Source: CAYYFX01 sp964571855 | GTDB taxonomy: Bacteria > ARS69 | DNA length: 64,000 nucleotides | Assembly: GCA_964571855.1 (NCBI GenBank) | Contig: CAZNDO010000008.1 | Coordinates: 95,290-159,289, forward strand | Direction: 5' to 3' | Part shown: positions 42,875 through 52,084 of the stretch, piece after piece | Position numbering within the stretch: position 1 is the first letter of the stretch | Layout of the letters: the number at the start of each line of letters is the position of its first letter | The notes under the pieces: generated by a model | What the model was told of the DNA's origin: nothing | Database searches by the model: none | The model's input: only the letters and a program-made list of their open reading frames with translations | Translations under genes and position numbers: made by a program

Positions 42875-44412
42875 GACGGATCGAGGGGGGCGGGGACCGC
42901 TTCGACCGCCGGCTCGCCGTGGGCGTGGGGCTTGCCTCCCTGTCCGTGACGCTGCTGGCGCTGCGCCTCGTGCAGCTGCAGGTGCTCGAGTTCCGGCCGC
43001 TGCACCGGGCCGCGGACCGGCAGCAGGAGCGCAGCCAGGTCCTGCAGGCCGCGCGCGGCGCGGTGACGGACCGGGAAGGGAACCCGTTCGCGATGACCGT
43101 GCCGGAGGATCGGCGCGGGACGCACGAGGAGGAGCGCCTGTACGTGAAGGGATCGCTCGCGGCGCAGGTCGTGGGGTTCACCTCGCGGGACGGGCGCGGC
43201 CAGGAGGGCATCGAGCTCGCGTACGACCGCGACCTGAAGGGCGTGGACGGGCACCGCACGCTGGGCGCCAGCGCGCGCGGCCGGTTGCGCACGATGCCCG
43301 GCAGCCGCACGGAGGCCCCGCAGGACGGCGCCACGGTCGTGCTCACGATCGATTCCCGCGCGCAGTCCGTGCTGGAGCGCGAGCTGGCCCGCACGGTGGA
43401 GGCCACGGGCGCGCGGAGCGCCACGGGCGTGTTCCTGGATCCGGAGACGGGGGACGTGGTGGCGATGGCGTCGTCCCCGTCCTTCGACCCGGCGCGTCCC
43501 GGGGGCTTCTCCGCCGCGAACCGCCGGCTTCGCGCGGTGACGGACATGATGGAGCCCGGCTCCACGTTCAAGGCCTTCACGGTGGCGGCGTGCCTGGAGG
43601 AGGGGCTGGTCGAGGGCGAGACGATGGTGGAGTCCTCGCTGCGCCTGCAGCTCGCCGGCGGCCACGTCATGAACGACAAGCAGGACTACGGCTGGGTCAC
43701 GGTGGAGGAGATCCTCGTCCACTCGGTGAACACGGCCACCGCGCAGCTCGGCCGGAAGCTCGGGGCCGAGCGGATGTTCGAGTACGCCCGCGCCTTCGGG
43801 TTCGGCTGCGTCACCGGGATCGACCTGCCGGGCGAGGTCAGCGGCATCCTGCGCCGCCCGGCGAACTGGTCCGGACGGTCGCTCGAGACCGTGGCCATCG
43901 GCCAGGAGATCGGCGTGACCCCGCTGCAGCTCGCGGCCGCGTACGGGGCCATCGCGAACCGCGGCGTGCTGATGAAGCCGCGGATCGTGCGCGAGCTGCA
44001 GGAGCCCGGCGGGAGGACGATCCGCGAAATCCGCCCCCGCAAGGTGCGGCGCGTGATGTCCGCGTCCACGGCGCGTGACCTCTCCGCCATGCTCGCGAAG
44101 GTCGTGGAGGAGGGCACGGGCGAGACCGCGCGCATCCCGGGAGTCTCCGTGGCGGGCAAGACCGGCACGGCCCAGTGGTTCGATCCGAAGACCGGACGCT
44201 ACGACCCGTCCAGCCACATCTCCTCCTTCGCCGGGTTCGTGCCGGCGGAGGACCCGCGGCTGGTGGGCGTGGTGATCGTGGAGCGTCCGTCCGGCGTGGG
44301 CTGGGGGCGCGAGGTCGCGGCCCCGTGCTTCCGCCGCGTCGTGGAGGGGATCCTGCTCTCGGACCGGGAGCCGGGCGAGCTGCTGCTCGCGTCCGGACCG
44401 GGGGCGGACTGA
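42871..44412 (+). CDS. ftsI: Septal peptidoglycan transpeptidase FtsI (class B PBP) with shortened N-terminal domain
   Basis: FtsI crosslinks septal peptidoglycan. The 513-residue protein has one membrane helix (about 17-36), RGAVTDREG at 62-70, and a transpeptidase domain with the active-site STFK (231-234), SVN (285-287) and KTGT (430-433). Between RGAVTDREG and the YVKGSLAAQVVGF segment at 91-103 only about 20 residues remain, where family members usually have about 80-100. The N-terminal head domain is therefore much reduced. No PASTA domain is present. The catalytic domain looks intact. Confidence 0.94.
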   Translation: MRRIEGGGDRFDRRLAVGVGLASLSVTLLALRLVQLQVLEFRPLHRAADRQQERSQVLQAARGAVTDREGNPFAMTVPEDRRGTHEEERLYVKGSLAAQVVGFTSRDGRGQEGIELAYDRDLKGVDGHRTLGASARGRLRTMPGSRTEAPQDGATVVLTIDSRAQSVLERELARTVEATGARSATGVFLDPETGDVVAMASSPSFDPARPGGFSAANRRLRAVTDMMEPGSTFKAFTVAACLEEGLVEGETMVESSLRLQLAGGHVMNDKQDYGWVTVEEILVHSVNTATAQLGRKLGAERMFEYARAFGFGCVTGIDLPGEVSGILRRPANWSGRSLETVAIGQEIGVTPLQLAAAYGAIANRGVLMKPRIVRELQEPGGRTIREIRPRKVRRVMSASTARDLSAMLAKVVEEGTGETARIPGVSVAGKTGTAQWFDPKTGRYDPSSHISSFAGFVPAEDPRLVGVVIVERPSGVGWGREVAAPCFRRVVEGILLSDREPGELLLASGPGAD

Positions 44413-44416
44413 CCGC

Positions 44417-45931
44417 ATGCTCGCGACCCCGGAGAGGAGCGCCGCGCCCGTGACCTCGATCGAGCAGCTCGCGCGGGACCTGCCGGGCGTGCGCGTCGTG
44501 CGCGGAGGCGACGCGCCGGTGCGCCGCGTGCGCATCGACTCGCGCCGCGTGCAGCCCGGGGATCTCTTCGTGGCGCTCGCGGGGACGAAGGACGACGGCA
44601 TGCGCCACGTGCCGGACGCGCTCGCCCGCGGCGCGGCGGGCGTCGTGGCGGCCGCGGACGTCGCGCCCGTGGGGGACGCGCCGTGGCTGGCCGCGGACGA
44701 TCCGCGCCTCGCCGCGGCGCGCCTGGCCGCGCGCGCGTGGGGACATCCTTCGCAGCGGATGGACGTCGTCGGCGTGACGGGCACGAACGGCAAGACCACG
44801 ACGACCTTCCTGCTCCGCGCCATCCTGGAGGCGGCGGGGCGGAGGGTGGCGGTGCTGGGCACGCTGGGCACGTGGCTGCCGGCGGGCCGGCTCCCGCAGG
44901 AGCGCACCACGCCGGAGGCCCCGGACATCATGGAGATCCTCGCGGGCGCGGCGGACGACGGCGTGGACGCGGCCGCGATGGAGGTGTCCTCGCACTCGCT
45001 GGATCTCAAGCGCGTGGACGGCATCGCGTTCGCCGCGGCCGCGTTCCTCAACCTCACGCCGGAGCACCTGGACTGGCACGGCACGCTCGAGGCGTACGGC
45101 CGCTCCAAGCTGCGCCTGTTCACCGACCTTCTCGCGCCGGGCGCCGCCCCGAACGGGCCGCGCGCGGTGCTCAACGCCATGGACCCGTGGGCCGGTCGCT
45201 TCCGGGAAGCGGCGGGGCGAGCGCTGACGTTCAGCGCGGGTGGAAGCGGGGCGGAAGTGACCGCCCACGGGATCCGCATGTCGCCGGGCGGCTGCACCTT
45301 CGAGCTCGCCCTCTCCGGCGCGCGGCGGGAAGCGAGTCTCCCGCTGCCCGGCGAACACAACGTGGCGAACGCGCTCGCCGCGGCCGCCCTGGCGCACGTG
45401 CTGGGGACGCCGCCCGACGCGATCGTCGAGGGACTGCGCCGCGCCGCGCCGCCGCCGGGACGCTTCGAGCGCGTCCACGCCGGCCGCTTCGACGCGTTCG
45501 TGGACTACGCGCACACCGAGGACGGCCTGGAGCGCGCGCTCGGCGTGGCGCGCTCGGTCACGCGCGGCCGCCTGCTCGTGGTGCTCGGCTGCGGCGGGGA
45601 CCGGGACCGCACGAAGCGCCCGGTGATGGGCCGCATCGCGGCGGAGCTGGCCGACGCGGCGGTGTTCACCACGGACAACCCGCGCAGCGAGGATCCGCGC
45701 GCCATCATCGCGGAGATGCTGGGCGGCGTGTCGGACCGGACGAAGGTGACGGTGATCCTGGATCGCGAGGAGGCGTTGGCGTGGGCGGTGGCGCAGGCCG
45801 CTCCCGGCGACGTCCTCCTCGCGTGCGGCAAGGGGCACGAGACCACTCAGGAGATCGGGGGACGGAAGCTGCCGTTCCCGGAACGGGAGATCCTCGCCCG
45901 CCTCGCGGCGGATGCGGAGGCTCGGGGGTGA
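44417..45931 (+). CDS. murE: UDP-MurNAc-L-Ala-D-Glu:meso-diaminopimelate ligase MurE
   Basis: MurE adds the third residue of the peptidoglycan stem peptide. The 504-residue protein has the ATP loop GTNGKTTTTF (near residue 118), MEVSSHSLDLKRV, the central-domain GEHNVANALAAAA and the C-terminal DNPRSEDP. The DNPR motif is diagnostic for meso-diaminopimelate rather than lysine. ATG 44417 follows the ftsI stop by four bases. Its stop overlaps murF by four bases. Confidence 0.96.
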   Translation: MLATPERSAAPVTSIEQLARDLPGVRVVRGGDAPVRRVRIDSRRVQPGDLFVALAGTKDDGMRHVPDALARGAAGVVAAADVAPVGDAPWLAADDPRLAAARLAARAWGHPSQRMDVVGVTGTNGKTTTTFLLRAILEAAGRRVAVLGTLGTWLPAGRLPQERTTPEAPDIMEILAGAADDGVDAAAMEVSSHSLDLKRVDGIAFAAAAFLNLTPEHLDWHGTLEAYGRSKLRLFTDLLAPGAAPNGPRAVLNAMDPWAGRFREAAGRALTFSAGGSGAEVTAHGIRMSPGGCTFELALSGARREASLPLPGEHNVANALAAAALAHVLGTPPDAIVEGLRRAAPPPGRFERVHAGRFDAFVDYAHTEDGLERALGVARSVTRGRLLVVLGCGGDRDRTKRPVMGRIAAELADAAVFTTDNPRSEDPRAIIAEMLGGVSDRTKVTVILDREEALAWAVAQAAPGDVLLACGKGHETTQEIGGRKLPFPEREILARLAADAEARG

Positions 45932-47334
45932 GCGCATTGGGGGTGGGAGCACGGACGCCCTGGGTCGCCGGGGACGTCGCGCGCGCGTGGGGAGCGGGGG
46001 TGCTGGGCGACTCGTCCGCGGCCTTCGACACCGTCACGACGGACAGCCGGGAGGCCCGGGCGGGGGCGGCGTTCTTCGCCCTCGACGGGTCACGGCATCG
46101 AGGGGCGGATTTCGTCCCGGCCGCCTTCGGGTCCGGCTGTTCCGTCGCGGTGGTGCCGTGGGAGTGGAGCGGCGAGGTGCCGCCCGGGCGCTGCGCGATC
46201 CGCGTGCGCGATCCCCTGCGCGCGCTCGCCGCGCTGGCGAAGGCGCGGCGCGACGCGTGGAACTGCCCCGTGATCGCGATCACGGGCTCCGCGGGCAAGA
46301 CCTCGGTGAAGGAGATGACCGCGCACGTCCTCGCGGCGGACCGCCGCGTGCTGCGCACGCCCGGGAACTGGAACACCACGCTGGGCGTCTCGCGGACGAT
46401 CCTGGACGCCGCGGACGAGCCGGACATCGCGGTGCTGGAGTGCGGCGCGTCCGAGCCCGGCGAGATCGGCCGGCTCGCCGCGCTCGTGTCGCCCACCGCG
46501 GCGTGCGTGACGAACGTCGGCGCGGCGCACCTCGAGGGCTTCGGCTCGATCGGGCGCGTGCGCGCCGAGAAGCTGGACCTCGTGCGCGCGGTGCGCGGCG
46601 ACGGCGCGCGCGTCCTGGACACGGACGACCCCGACATGGCGGAGGCGGCGCGCGCCCTCGGCGGCCGGATCGTGCGCGTGGGGCGCGGCGAGGACGCGGA
46701 CGTGCGGCTGGCGTCGTGCACGCCGCGCGACGACGGCGGCTCCGATTACCGGCTCGCGGACGGGACGCGGGGCACGCTGGCCGTTCCCGGGGAGCACCAG
46801 GTGCGCAACGCGCTCTTCGCCATCGCGTTCGCGGAGGCGCACGGCGTGCGCCGGGCGGAGGCCGCGGCGCGGCTCGCGTCGTTCCACGGCGTGCCGGGGC
46901 GGCTCGCCGTGCGCGCGGCGGGCGGCGTCACCATCGCCGACGACACGTACAACGCGAACCCGGCGTCCATGTCGGCGGCGCTGGCGTGGTTCGCCGGGCT
47001 GCCCGTGCGCGGGCGCAAGGCGGTGGCGCTGGGGGACATGCTGGAGCTGGGCCCGGACTCCGCGCGGCACCACGAGGCGCTCGGCCGCGAGGTGGCGGCG
47101 CTGGGCTTCGACCGTGCCGTGTTCGCCGGGGAGGCCATGGCCGCGGCGTTCGCGGCCGCGGCGGCGGCGATGCCGGAGGCCGCGCGCCACGTGCCGTCCT
47201 CCGCGGAGGCCGCCGGGGATCTCGCCGCGTGGGCGCGCGCGGGCGACGCCGTGCTCGTCAAGGGGAGCCGCGGCATGCGCATGGAGCGCGTCGTGGAGGC
47301 GCTGGCGGCGCGGGAGGACTCCGGTGCTCGCTGA
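45928..47334 (+). CDS. murF: UDP-MurNAc-tripeptide:D-Ala-D-Ala ligase MurF
   Basis: MurF adds the D-Ala-D-Ala dipeptide. The 468-residue Mur ligase shows TTDSREARAGAAFFAL in the N-terminal domain, the ATP loop ITGSAGKTSVKEM (near residue 116), TNVGAAHLEGFGS and IADDTYNANPASM in the C-terminal domain. The length is typical. GTG 45928 overlaps murE (GTGA). Regulation is through the shared dcw transcript. Confidence 0.95.
   Translation: MSALGVGARTPWVAGDVARAWGAGVLGDSSAAFDTVTTDSREARAGAAFFALDGSRHRGADFVPAAFGSGCSVAVVPWEWSGEVPPGRCAIRVRDPLRALAALAKARRDAWNCPVIAITGSAGKTSVKEMTAHVLAADRRVLRTPGNWNTTLGVSRTILDAADEPDIAVLECGASEPGEIGRLAALVSPTAACVTNVGAAHLEGFGSIGRVRAEKLDLVRAVRGDGARVLDTDDPDMAEAARALGGRIVRVGRGEDADVRLASCTPRDDGGSDYRLADGTRGTLAVPGEHQVRNALFAIAFAEAHGVRRAEAAARLASFHGVPGRLAVRAAGGVTIADDTYNANPASMSAALAWFAGLPVRGRKAVALGDMLELGPDSARHHEALGREVAALGFDRAVFAGEAMAAAFAAAAAAMPEAARHVPSSAEAAGDLAAWARAGDAVLVKGSRGMRMERVVEALAAREDSGAR
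47312..47317 (+). promoter_or_regulatory. Ribosome binding site deciding the mraY start
   Basis: GGGAGG inside the end of murF lies six bases before GTG 47324. It selects that codon as the mraY start and gives the canonical 360-residue protein. Confidence 0.75.
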
Positions 47335-48406
47335 GCTGCTGTACGGACTGCGCGACCACGTCTCGGCGTTCAACGTATTCCGCTACATCACGTTCCGCGC
47401 CGCGTACGCGGCGGTCACCGCGTTCCTCCTGTCCGTGCTGCTGGGCCCCTGGGTGATCGCGCAGCTGCGCCGCTTCGGCGCGGTGAAGCACGTGCGGCAG
47501 GAGGGCCCGAAGGCGCACCAGGCGAAGAGCGGGACGCCCACCATGGGCGGTCTCCTGATCCTGGCCGGCACGATCCTCCCCACGGTGCTGTTCGCGGACC
47601 TGCGCAACCGCGAGGTGGGCGTGGCCATCGGGGTGACGCTCGCGCTCGGCGCGCTCGGGTTCCTGGACGACTACCTGCAGACCGTGCGGGGGCGGAACAA
47701 GGGGCTGGTGGGGCGCGCGAAGATCGTGGGCCAGGTGGCGGTGGGGCTGGTCGCGGGGATCGCGGTGCTGGGTCTCGTGCCGCGCGAGACCGCCACGTCC
47801 ACCACGGTGCCCTTCCTCAAGGAGCGCCTCATCGACCTCGGCTGGCTGTACGTTCCCTTCGTCGTCTTCGTGCTCACCGGCGCGTCGAACGCCGTGAACC
47901 TCACGGACGGGCTGGACGGCCTGGCCATCGGGGTCAGCGTGTTCGCCGCCGGCGCGTTCGCGGCGCTCTCCTACGTGTCCGGCCACTCGCGCTTCGCGGA
48001 GTACCTGCAGATCCCGTACCTGCCGGGCGCGGGGGAGCTCACCATCTTCTGCGCCGCGCTGCTCGGGGCCTCGCTCGGCTTCCTCTGGTACAACAGCCAC
48101 CCGGCGCAGGTCTTCATGGGCGACACGGGATCCCTGGCGCTCGGCGGCGCCCTCGGCATCGTGGCGGTGCTCCTGAAGATGGAGATCGTGTTCGCCATCG
48201 TGGGCGGCATCTTCGTGGCCGAGGCCCTCTCCGTGATGATCCAGGTGACCTCGTTCAAGCTCACGGGCAAGCGCGTGTTCCGCATGGCGCCCATCCACCA
48301 CCACTTCGAACTGTCCGGCTGGGCGGAGAACAAGGTCGTCGTGCGGTTCTGGATCCTGGCGGGGCTGTTCGCCCTGCTGTCCCTGTCCACCCTGAAGCTC
48401 CGATGA
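47324..48406 (+). CDS. mraY: Phospho-MurNAc-pentapeptide transferase MraY
   Basis: MraY transfers phospho-MurNAc-pentapeptide to undecaprenyl phosphate, making lipid I. The 360-residue integral membrane protein has ten helices and the family motifs SGTPTMGGLLI (near 66), LDDYLQ (near 110), NAVNLTDGLDGLAIG (near 188) and IHHHFELSGW (near 325). It matches the E. coli length exactly. It overlaps the murF end by 11 bases. It competes for the same lipid carrier as the glycan locus upstream. Confidence 0.96.
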   Translation: MLAELLYGLRDHVSAFNVFRYITFRAAYAAVTAFLLSVLLGPWVIAQLRRFGAVKHVRQEGPKAHQAKSGTPTMGGLLILAGTILPTVLFADLRNREVGVAIGVTLALGALGFLDDYLQTVRGRNKGLVGRAKIVGQVAVGLVAGIAVLGLVPRETATSTTVPFLKERLIDLGWLYVPFVVFVLTGASNAVNLTDGLDGLAIGVSVFAAGAFAALSYVSGHSRFAEYLQIPYLPGAGELTIFCAALLGASLGFLWYNSHPAQVFMGDTGSLALGGALGIVAVLLKMEIVFAIVGGIFVAEALSVMIQVTSFKLTGKRVFRMAPIHHHFELSGWAENKVVVRFWILAGLFALLSLSTLKLR

Positions 48407-48413
48407 GGCGGCG

Positions 48414-49826
48414 GTGAGCGTGACCACCCACGGACCGGCCCCGGTGCAGGAGCGCGGACCGCACCTCGGGGGGGCGCGCTGCGTCGTGCTGGGGTACGCG
48501 CGGTCCGGGCGCGCCGCCGCGTCGCTGCTGCACGCCGCCGGCGCGAAGGTGCGCGTGGTGGACGCCGCGCCGGCCGCGAAGCTGGGCGTGGATCCCGCCG
48601 CCGTCCCGGGCGGCGACGCGTGGCTCGGCCGCGAGGATCCCGCGGCGCTGGACGGCGCGGACCTCGTGGTGGCCAGCCCCGGCGTGCCGCCGCGCAACCC
48701 CGTGCTCGCCGCCGCGCTGGATCGCGGGCTGCCGGTCCGCAGCGAGCTCGAGGTGGGATGGTGGTTCACGGACGCGCCGGTCGTGGCCATCACCGGCACG
48801 AACGGCAAGACCACGACCACGGAGCTCGTCGGCGCGATGGGCCGCGCGGCCCGGCGCGAGACGCTCGTCGCCGGCAACGTCGGCACGCCGCTCACCGCGG
48901 CGGTGGCCGGCGGCGCGCGCCCGCAGCTGGTCGTCCTGGAGGTGTCCAGCTTCCAGCTGTTCCTGTGCGAGGACTTCCGCCCGCACGTCGGCGCGGTGCT
49001 GAACCTCACGTCGGACCACCTGGACTGGCACCCGGACTTCGAGCACTACGCGGCGTCGAAGGCCCGGCTGTTCGCGAAGCAGGGCGCGCAGGACGCCGTC
49101 GTGCTGAACGGCGACGACCCGGACCTGACGGCGCGCTACGGCCGCGGCGCCGGCGAGGTGTTCCTGTTCCGCGCGGACGCGCCCGTGGCGAAGGGGGCGT
49201 TCGTGCGCGACGGGCGGGTCGTCCTCGCCACCGCATCGGGGACCGAGACGGTCCTGCCGCTCGCGGAGTGGCCGCTGCCGGGCCGGCACAACCGCGAGAA
49301 CCTGCTCGCGGCCGCCCTGTGCGCGCGGCTCATCGGGATCGCCGCCGCGGACGTGGCCGAGGGCGCGCGCACGTTCCGCGCGCTGCCGCACCGCATGGAA
49401 CCGGTGGGCGAGGCGCAGGGCGTGCTCTGGGTCAACGACTCGAAGGCCACGAACCCCGGGTCCATGGAGAAGGCGCTGGATCCGGACGTGCCCACGATCC
49501 TGATCGCCGGCGGCCTCACGAAGGGCGTGGACTTCCGCCCCGTGCGCGACGCTGTGGCCGCGGGGACGCGGCTGGTGCTGCTCATCGGGAGCGGCGCCGA
49601 CGAGATCGAGGCCGCGTGGCGACCGGCCGTGACGATGCGCCGCTGCGGCGATCTGGAGACCGCCGTGCGGACGGCGGCCGCGGAGGCGCGCGCGGGCGAG
49701 CGCGTCCTCCTCTCGCCGGGCTGCGCCAGCTTCGACCAGTTCCAGAACTACGCCCATCGGGGCAACCGTTTCCGCGAGCTCGTGCAGGCGCTCGCGGCGT
49801 CAGGGAAGGAAGGGGGGCCGTCATGA
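48414..49826 (+). CDS. murD: UDP-MurNAc-L-Ala:D-Glu ligase MurD
   Basis: MurD adds D-glutamate to the stem peptide. The 470-residue Mur ligase has an N-terminal Rossmann domain (VLGYARSGRAAASLL), SPGVPPRNP, the ATP loop ITGTNGKTTTTELVG (near 127), NLTSDHLDWH and WVNDSKATNPGS. GTG 48414 follows the mraY stop by seven bases. Its stop overlaps ftsW by four bases (ATGA). The protein is ordinary for the family. Confidence 0.96.
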   Translation: MSVTTHGPAPVQERGPHLGGARCVVLGYARSGRAAASLLHAAGAKVRVVDAAPAAKLGVDPAAVPGGDAWLGREDPAALDGADLVVASPGVPPRNPVLAAALDRGLPVRSELEVGWWFTDAPVVAITGTNGKTTTTELVGAMGRAARRETLVAGNVGTPLTAAVAGGARPQLVVLEVSSFQLFLCEDFRPHVGAVLNLTSDHLDWHPDFEHYAASKARLFAKQGAQDAVVLNGDDPDLTARYGRGAGEVFLFRADAPVAKGAFVRDGRVVLATASGTETVLPLAEWPLPGRHNRENLLAAALCARLIGIAAADVAEGARTFRALPHRMEPVGEAQGVLWVNDSKATNPGSMEKALDPDVPTILIAGGLTKGVDFRPVRDAVAAGTRLVLLIGSGADEIEAAWRPAVTMRRCGDLETAVRTAAAEARAGERVLLSPGCASFDQFQNYAHRGNRFRELVQALAASGKEGGPS

Positions 49827-50956
49827 ACGCTTCGGAGGGCCGGGGCGACCGCATGCTGATGCTCGCCGTGGCCACGCTCCTGGGAATCGGCAGCGTCACG
49901 GTGTGGTCGTCCAGCCACTGGGTGTCCGCGCAGTACTACGGCTCGGGCAACCACATGCTGCTGAGCCACCTGTCCAAGATCGTGATGGGGCTGGCGCTGT
50001 GCGTGCTGTTCGCGGCGCTGGACTACCGCGTGCTCCTGCGCCGGCGGCTGGCCATCCCGCTCGTGCTCGGGGCGGCGGGTCTCCTCGCGCTGACGCTCGT
50101 TCCCGGGAACCCGCTGGCGCTGACCGTGAAGGGGGCCACGCGCTGGCTGCGGATCGGCTTCGTCGTGATCCAGCCCGCGGAGCTGGCGAAGCTGGCGCTG
50201 GTGGTGTATGTGGCGTCCATCCTGGCCGGCGGCGAGGGGCGGATCCGGGACTACAAGCGGGGCTTCGTCCCGGTGGTCACGGTGCTGGGCGTGTTCTGCG
50301 CGCTCCTCATGTTCCAGCCGAACTTCGGCAACGTGCTGTGCCTCACGCTCATCACGGTCAGCATGATCTTCCTGGGCGGCGCGCGGCTGACCCACCTGGC
50401 CACGTCGGGCATGGGCGCGGTGCCGGCCATCGCCGTGATCGCGCTGCAGAAGCCGCACGTCATGCGGCGCATCGACGTCTACCTGAATCCCCTGGCCGAT
50501 CCGCAGGGCGCGGGCTTCCAGATCACGCAGTCCATCGTGGCCATCGGGTCCGGCGGGCTGTTCGGCCGCGGCGCGGGCGCGAGCCGGCAGTCGGACTTCT
50601 TCCTCCCGGACTGCCACACGGACTTCGTGTTCTCCGTGCTGGGCGAGGAGTGGGGGCTCGTGGGGACGCTCGCCGTGCTGGCGCTGTTCGCGATCGTGGT
50701 GTGGCGCGGCCTCGCGATCTCCCGTGCGGCCCGCGACCTCTTCGGGCGGTATCTCGCGCTCGGCGTCACGCTCATGATCGGGATCGTGGCGTTCCTGAAC
50801 ATCGCGGTGGTGCTGGGCGTGGCGCCCACCGCGGGCCTCCCGCTGCCCTTCCTGAGCTACGGCGGCTCCTCGATGATGGTGAACCTGGCCGGCATCGGCG
50901 TGCTGCTGTCGATCGCCTCGCGCTCGCGGTCCGCGCGGCGCCGCGTCGTGGTGTGA
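49823..50956 (+). CDS. ftsW: Septal peptidoglycan glycosyltransferase FtsW (SEDS family)
   Basis: FtsW polymerises lipid II at the septum together with FtsI. The 377-residue membrane protein has about ten helices. Signatures are TVKGATRWLRIG and QPAELAKLALV, then GAGASRQSDFFLPDCHTDF with the conserved Asp, VLGEEWGLVG, and the C-terminal LPFLSYGGSSM. The position between murD and murG and the presence of ftsI four genes upstream support FtsW over RodA. The start overlaps murD by four bases. Confidence 0.95.
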   Translation: MNASEGRGDRMLMLAVATLLGIGSVTVWSSSHWVSAQYYGSGNHMLLSHLSKIVMGLALCVLFAALDYRVLLRRRLAIPLVLGAAGLLALTLVPGNPLALTVKGATRWLRIGFVVIQPAELAKLALVVYVASILAGGEGRIRDYKRGFVPVVTVLGVFCALLMFQPNFGNVLCLTLITVSMIFLGGARLTHLATSGMGAVPAIAVIALQKPHVMRRIDVYLNPLADPQGAGFQITQSIVAIGSGGLFGRGAGASRQSDFFLPDCHTDFVFSVLGEEWGLVGTLAVLALFAIVVWRGLAISRAARDLFGRYLALGVTLMIGIVAFLNIAVVLGVAPTAGLPLPFLSYGGSSMMVNLAGIGVLLSIASRSRSARRRVVV

Positions 50957-52068
50957 CGGAGGCGGGCGCGCGGGGGCGGCGCGTGCTGGTGGCGGTGTCG
51001 GGGACGGGCGGCCACGTGTATCCGGGGATCGCCCTGGCGGAGGAGCTGCGGGCCCGGCGGCCCGCGGACCGCATCGTCTTCGCCGTGGCCGCGGGCAAGC
51101 CGGGCGCGGACTGGGTCCAAGGCGCCGGGTTCGAGGTGCGCGCCGTCCCGGTGCGCGGGTTCTCCCGGCGGCCCGGGCTCTCGTGGATCACGTTCCCCTT
51201 CGCGCTGCTCGCCGGGCTGGCAGCCACGGCGGCGCTGCTCCTCTCGTTCCGGCCGCACCTCGTGGTGGGCACCGGCGGGTACGTGGCGGGGCCGTTCGTC
51301 GTGTGGGCGTGGGCGCTCGGCATCCCGGTCGTGCTGCTGGAGCAGAACGCGATCCCGGGCGTCACCACGCGGCTGGGCTCGCTCCTCGCGCGGCAGGTCC
51401 ACCTGGCGGTCCCGGAGAGCCGGTCGCGGCTCCTGCGGAAGGGACGCGCGGTGACCAGCGGGAATCCGGTGCGGCGGGCCGTGGAGGAGGGGGACGGCGC
51501 CGGCTTCCGGCGGGCCTTCGGCGTCCCGGACGGCGCGCCTCTCGTGGTCGTGGTGGGCGGCAGCCAGGGCGCGAAGGCGCTGACCGAGGCCGCGGTGGCG
51601 GCGGCGCGCGCGCTCGCCTCCGAACCGATCCGCTTCGTGGTGCAGACGGGCCGCAAGGGGCTGGCGGCAGCGCGTGCCCTGGCCGGACCCGCGCCGCCGC
51701 CGCACGTCGAGTTCGCGGAGTTCCTGGACGACATGGGCGGGGCCTACGCGGCGGCGGACCTCGTCGTGGCGCGCGCGGGCGCGATGACGCTCGCCGAGTT
51801 GGCCGCGTCCGGGGTACCTTCCGTCCTCGTGCCGTACCCGTGGGCGGCCGAGGACCACCAGACCACGAACGCGCGCCGCTTCGCGGCGAACGGCGCGGCG
51901 CGGGTGGTGCCGCAGCGGGAACTCACGGGGGAGCGGCTGGCGGAGGAGATCCGCGCGCTGCTCGCGGATCGGGCGGGCCTCGCGCGGATGGCCGAGGCGG
52001 CGCGGGGCGGGGAGGAAGCGGGCGCGCGGCAACGCATCGCCGACGCGTGCGAGCGCTTCCTGGGCTGA
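50953..52068 (+). CDS. murG: UDP-GlcNAc:lipid I GlcNAc transferase MurG
   Basis: MurG converts lipid I to lipid II at the inner face of the membrane. The 371-residue GT-B protein has the glycine loop SGTGGHVYPGIALAEEL (near 18), VVGTGGYVAGP, GGSQGAKALTEA (near 199) and the donor-site RAGAMTLAELAASGVP with PYPWAAEDHQTTNA. GTG 50953 overlaps ftsW by four bases. The family features are complete. Confidence 0.96.
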   Translation: MTEAGARGRRVLVAVSGTGGHVYPGIALAEELRARRPADRIVFAVAAGKPGADWVQGAGFEVRAVPVRGFSRRPGLSWITFPFALLAGLAATAALLLSFRPHLVVGTGGYVAGPFVVWAWALGIPVVLLEQNAIPGVTTRLGSLLARQVHLAVPESRSRLLRKGRAVTSGNPVRRAVEEGDGAGFRRAFGVPDGAPLVVVVGGSQGAKALTEAAVAAARALASEPIRFVVQTGRKGLAAARALAGPAPPPHVEFAEFLDDMGGAYAAADLVVARAGAMTLAELAASGVPSVLVPYPWAAEDHQTTNARRFAANGAARVVPQRELTGERLAEEIRALLADRAGLARMAEAARGGEEAGARQRIADACERFLG

Positions 52069-52084
52069 AGGGAGGAGGGGGCGC

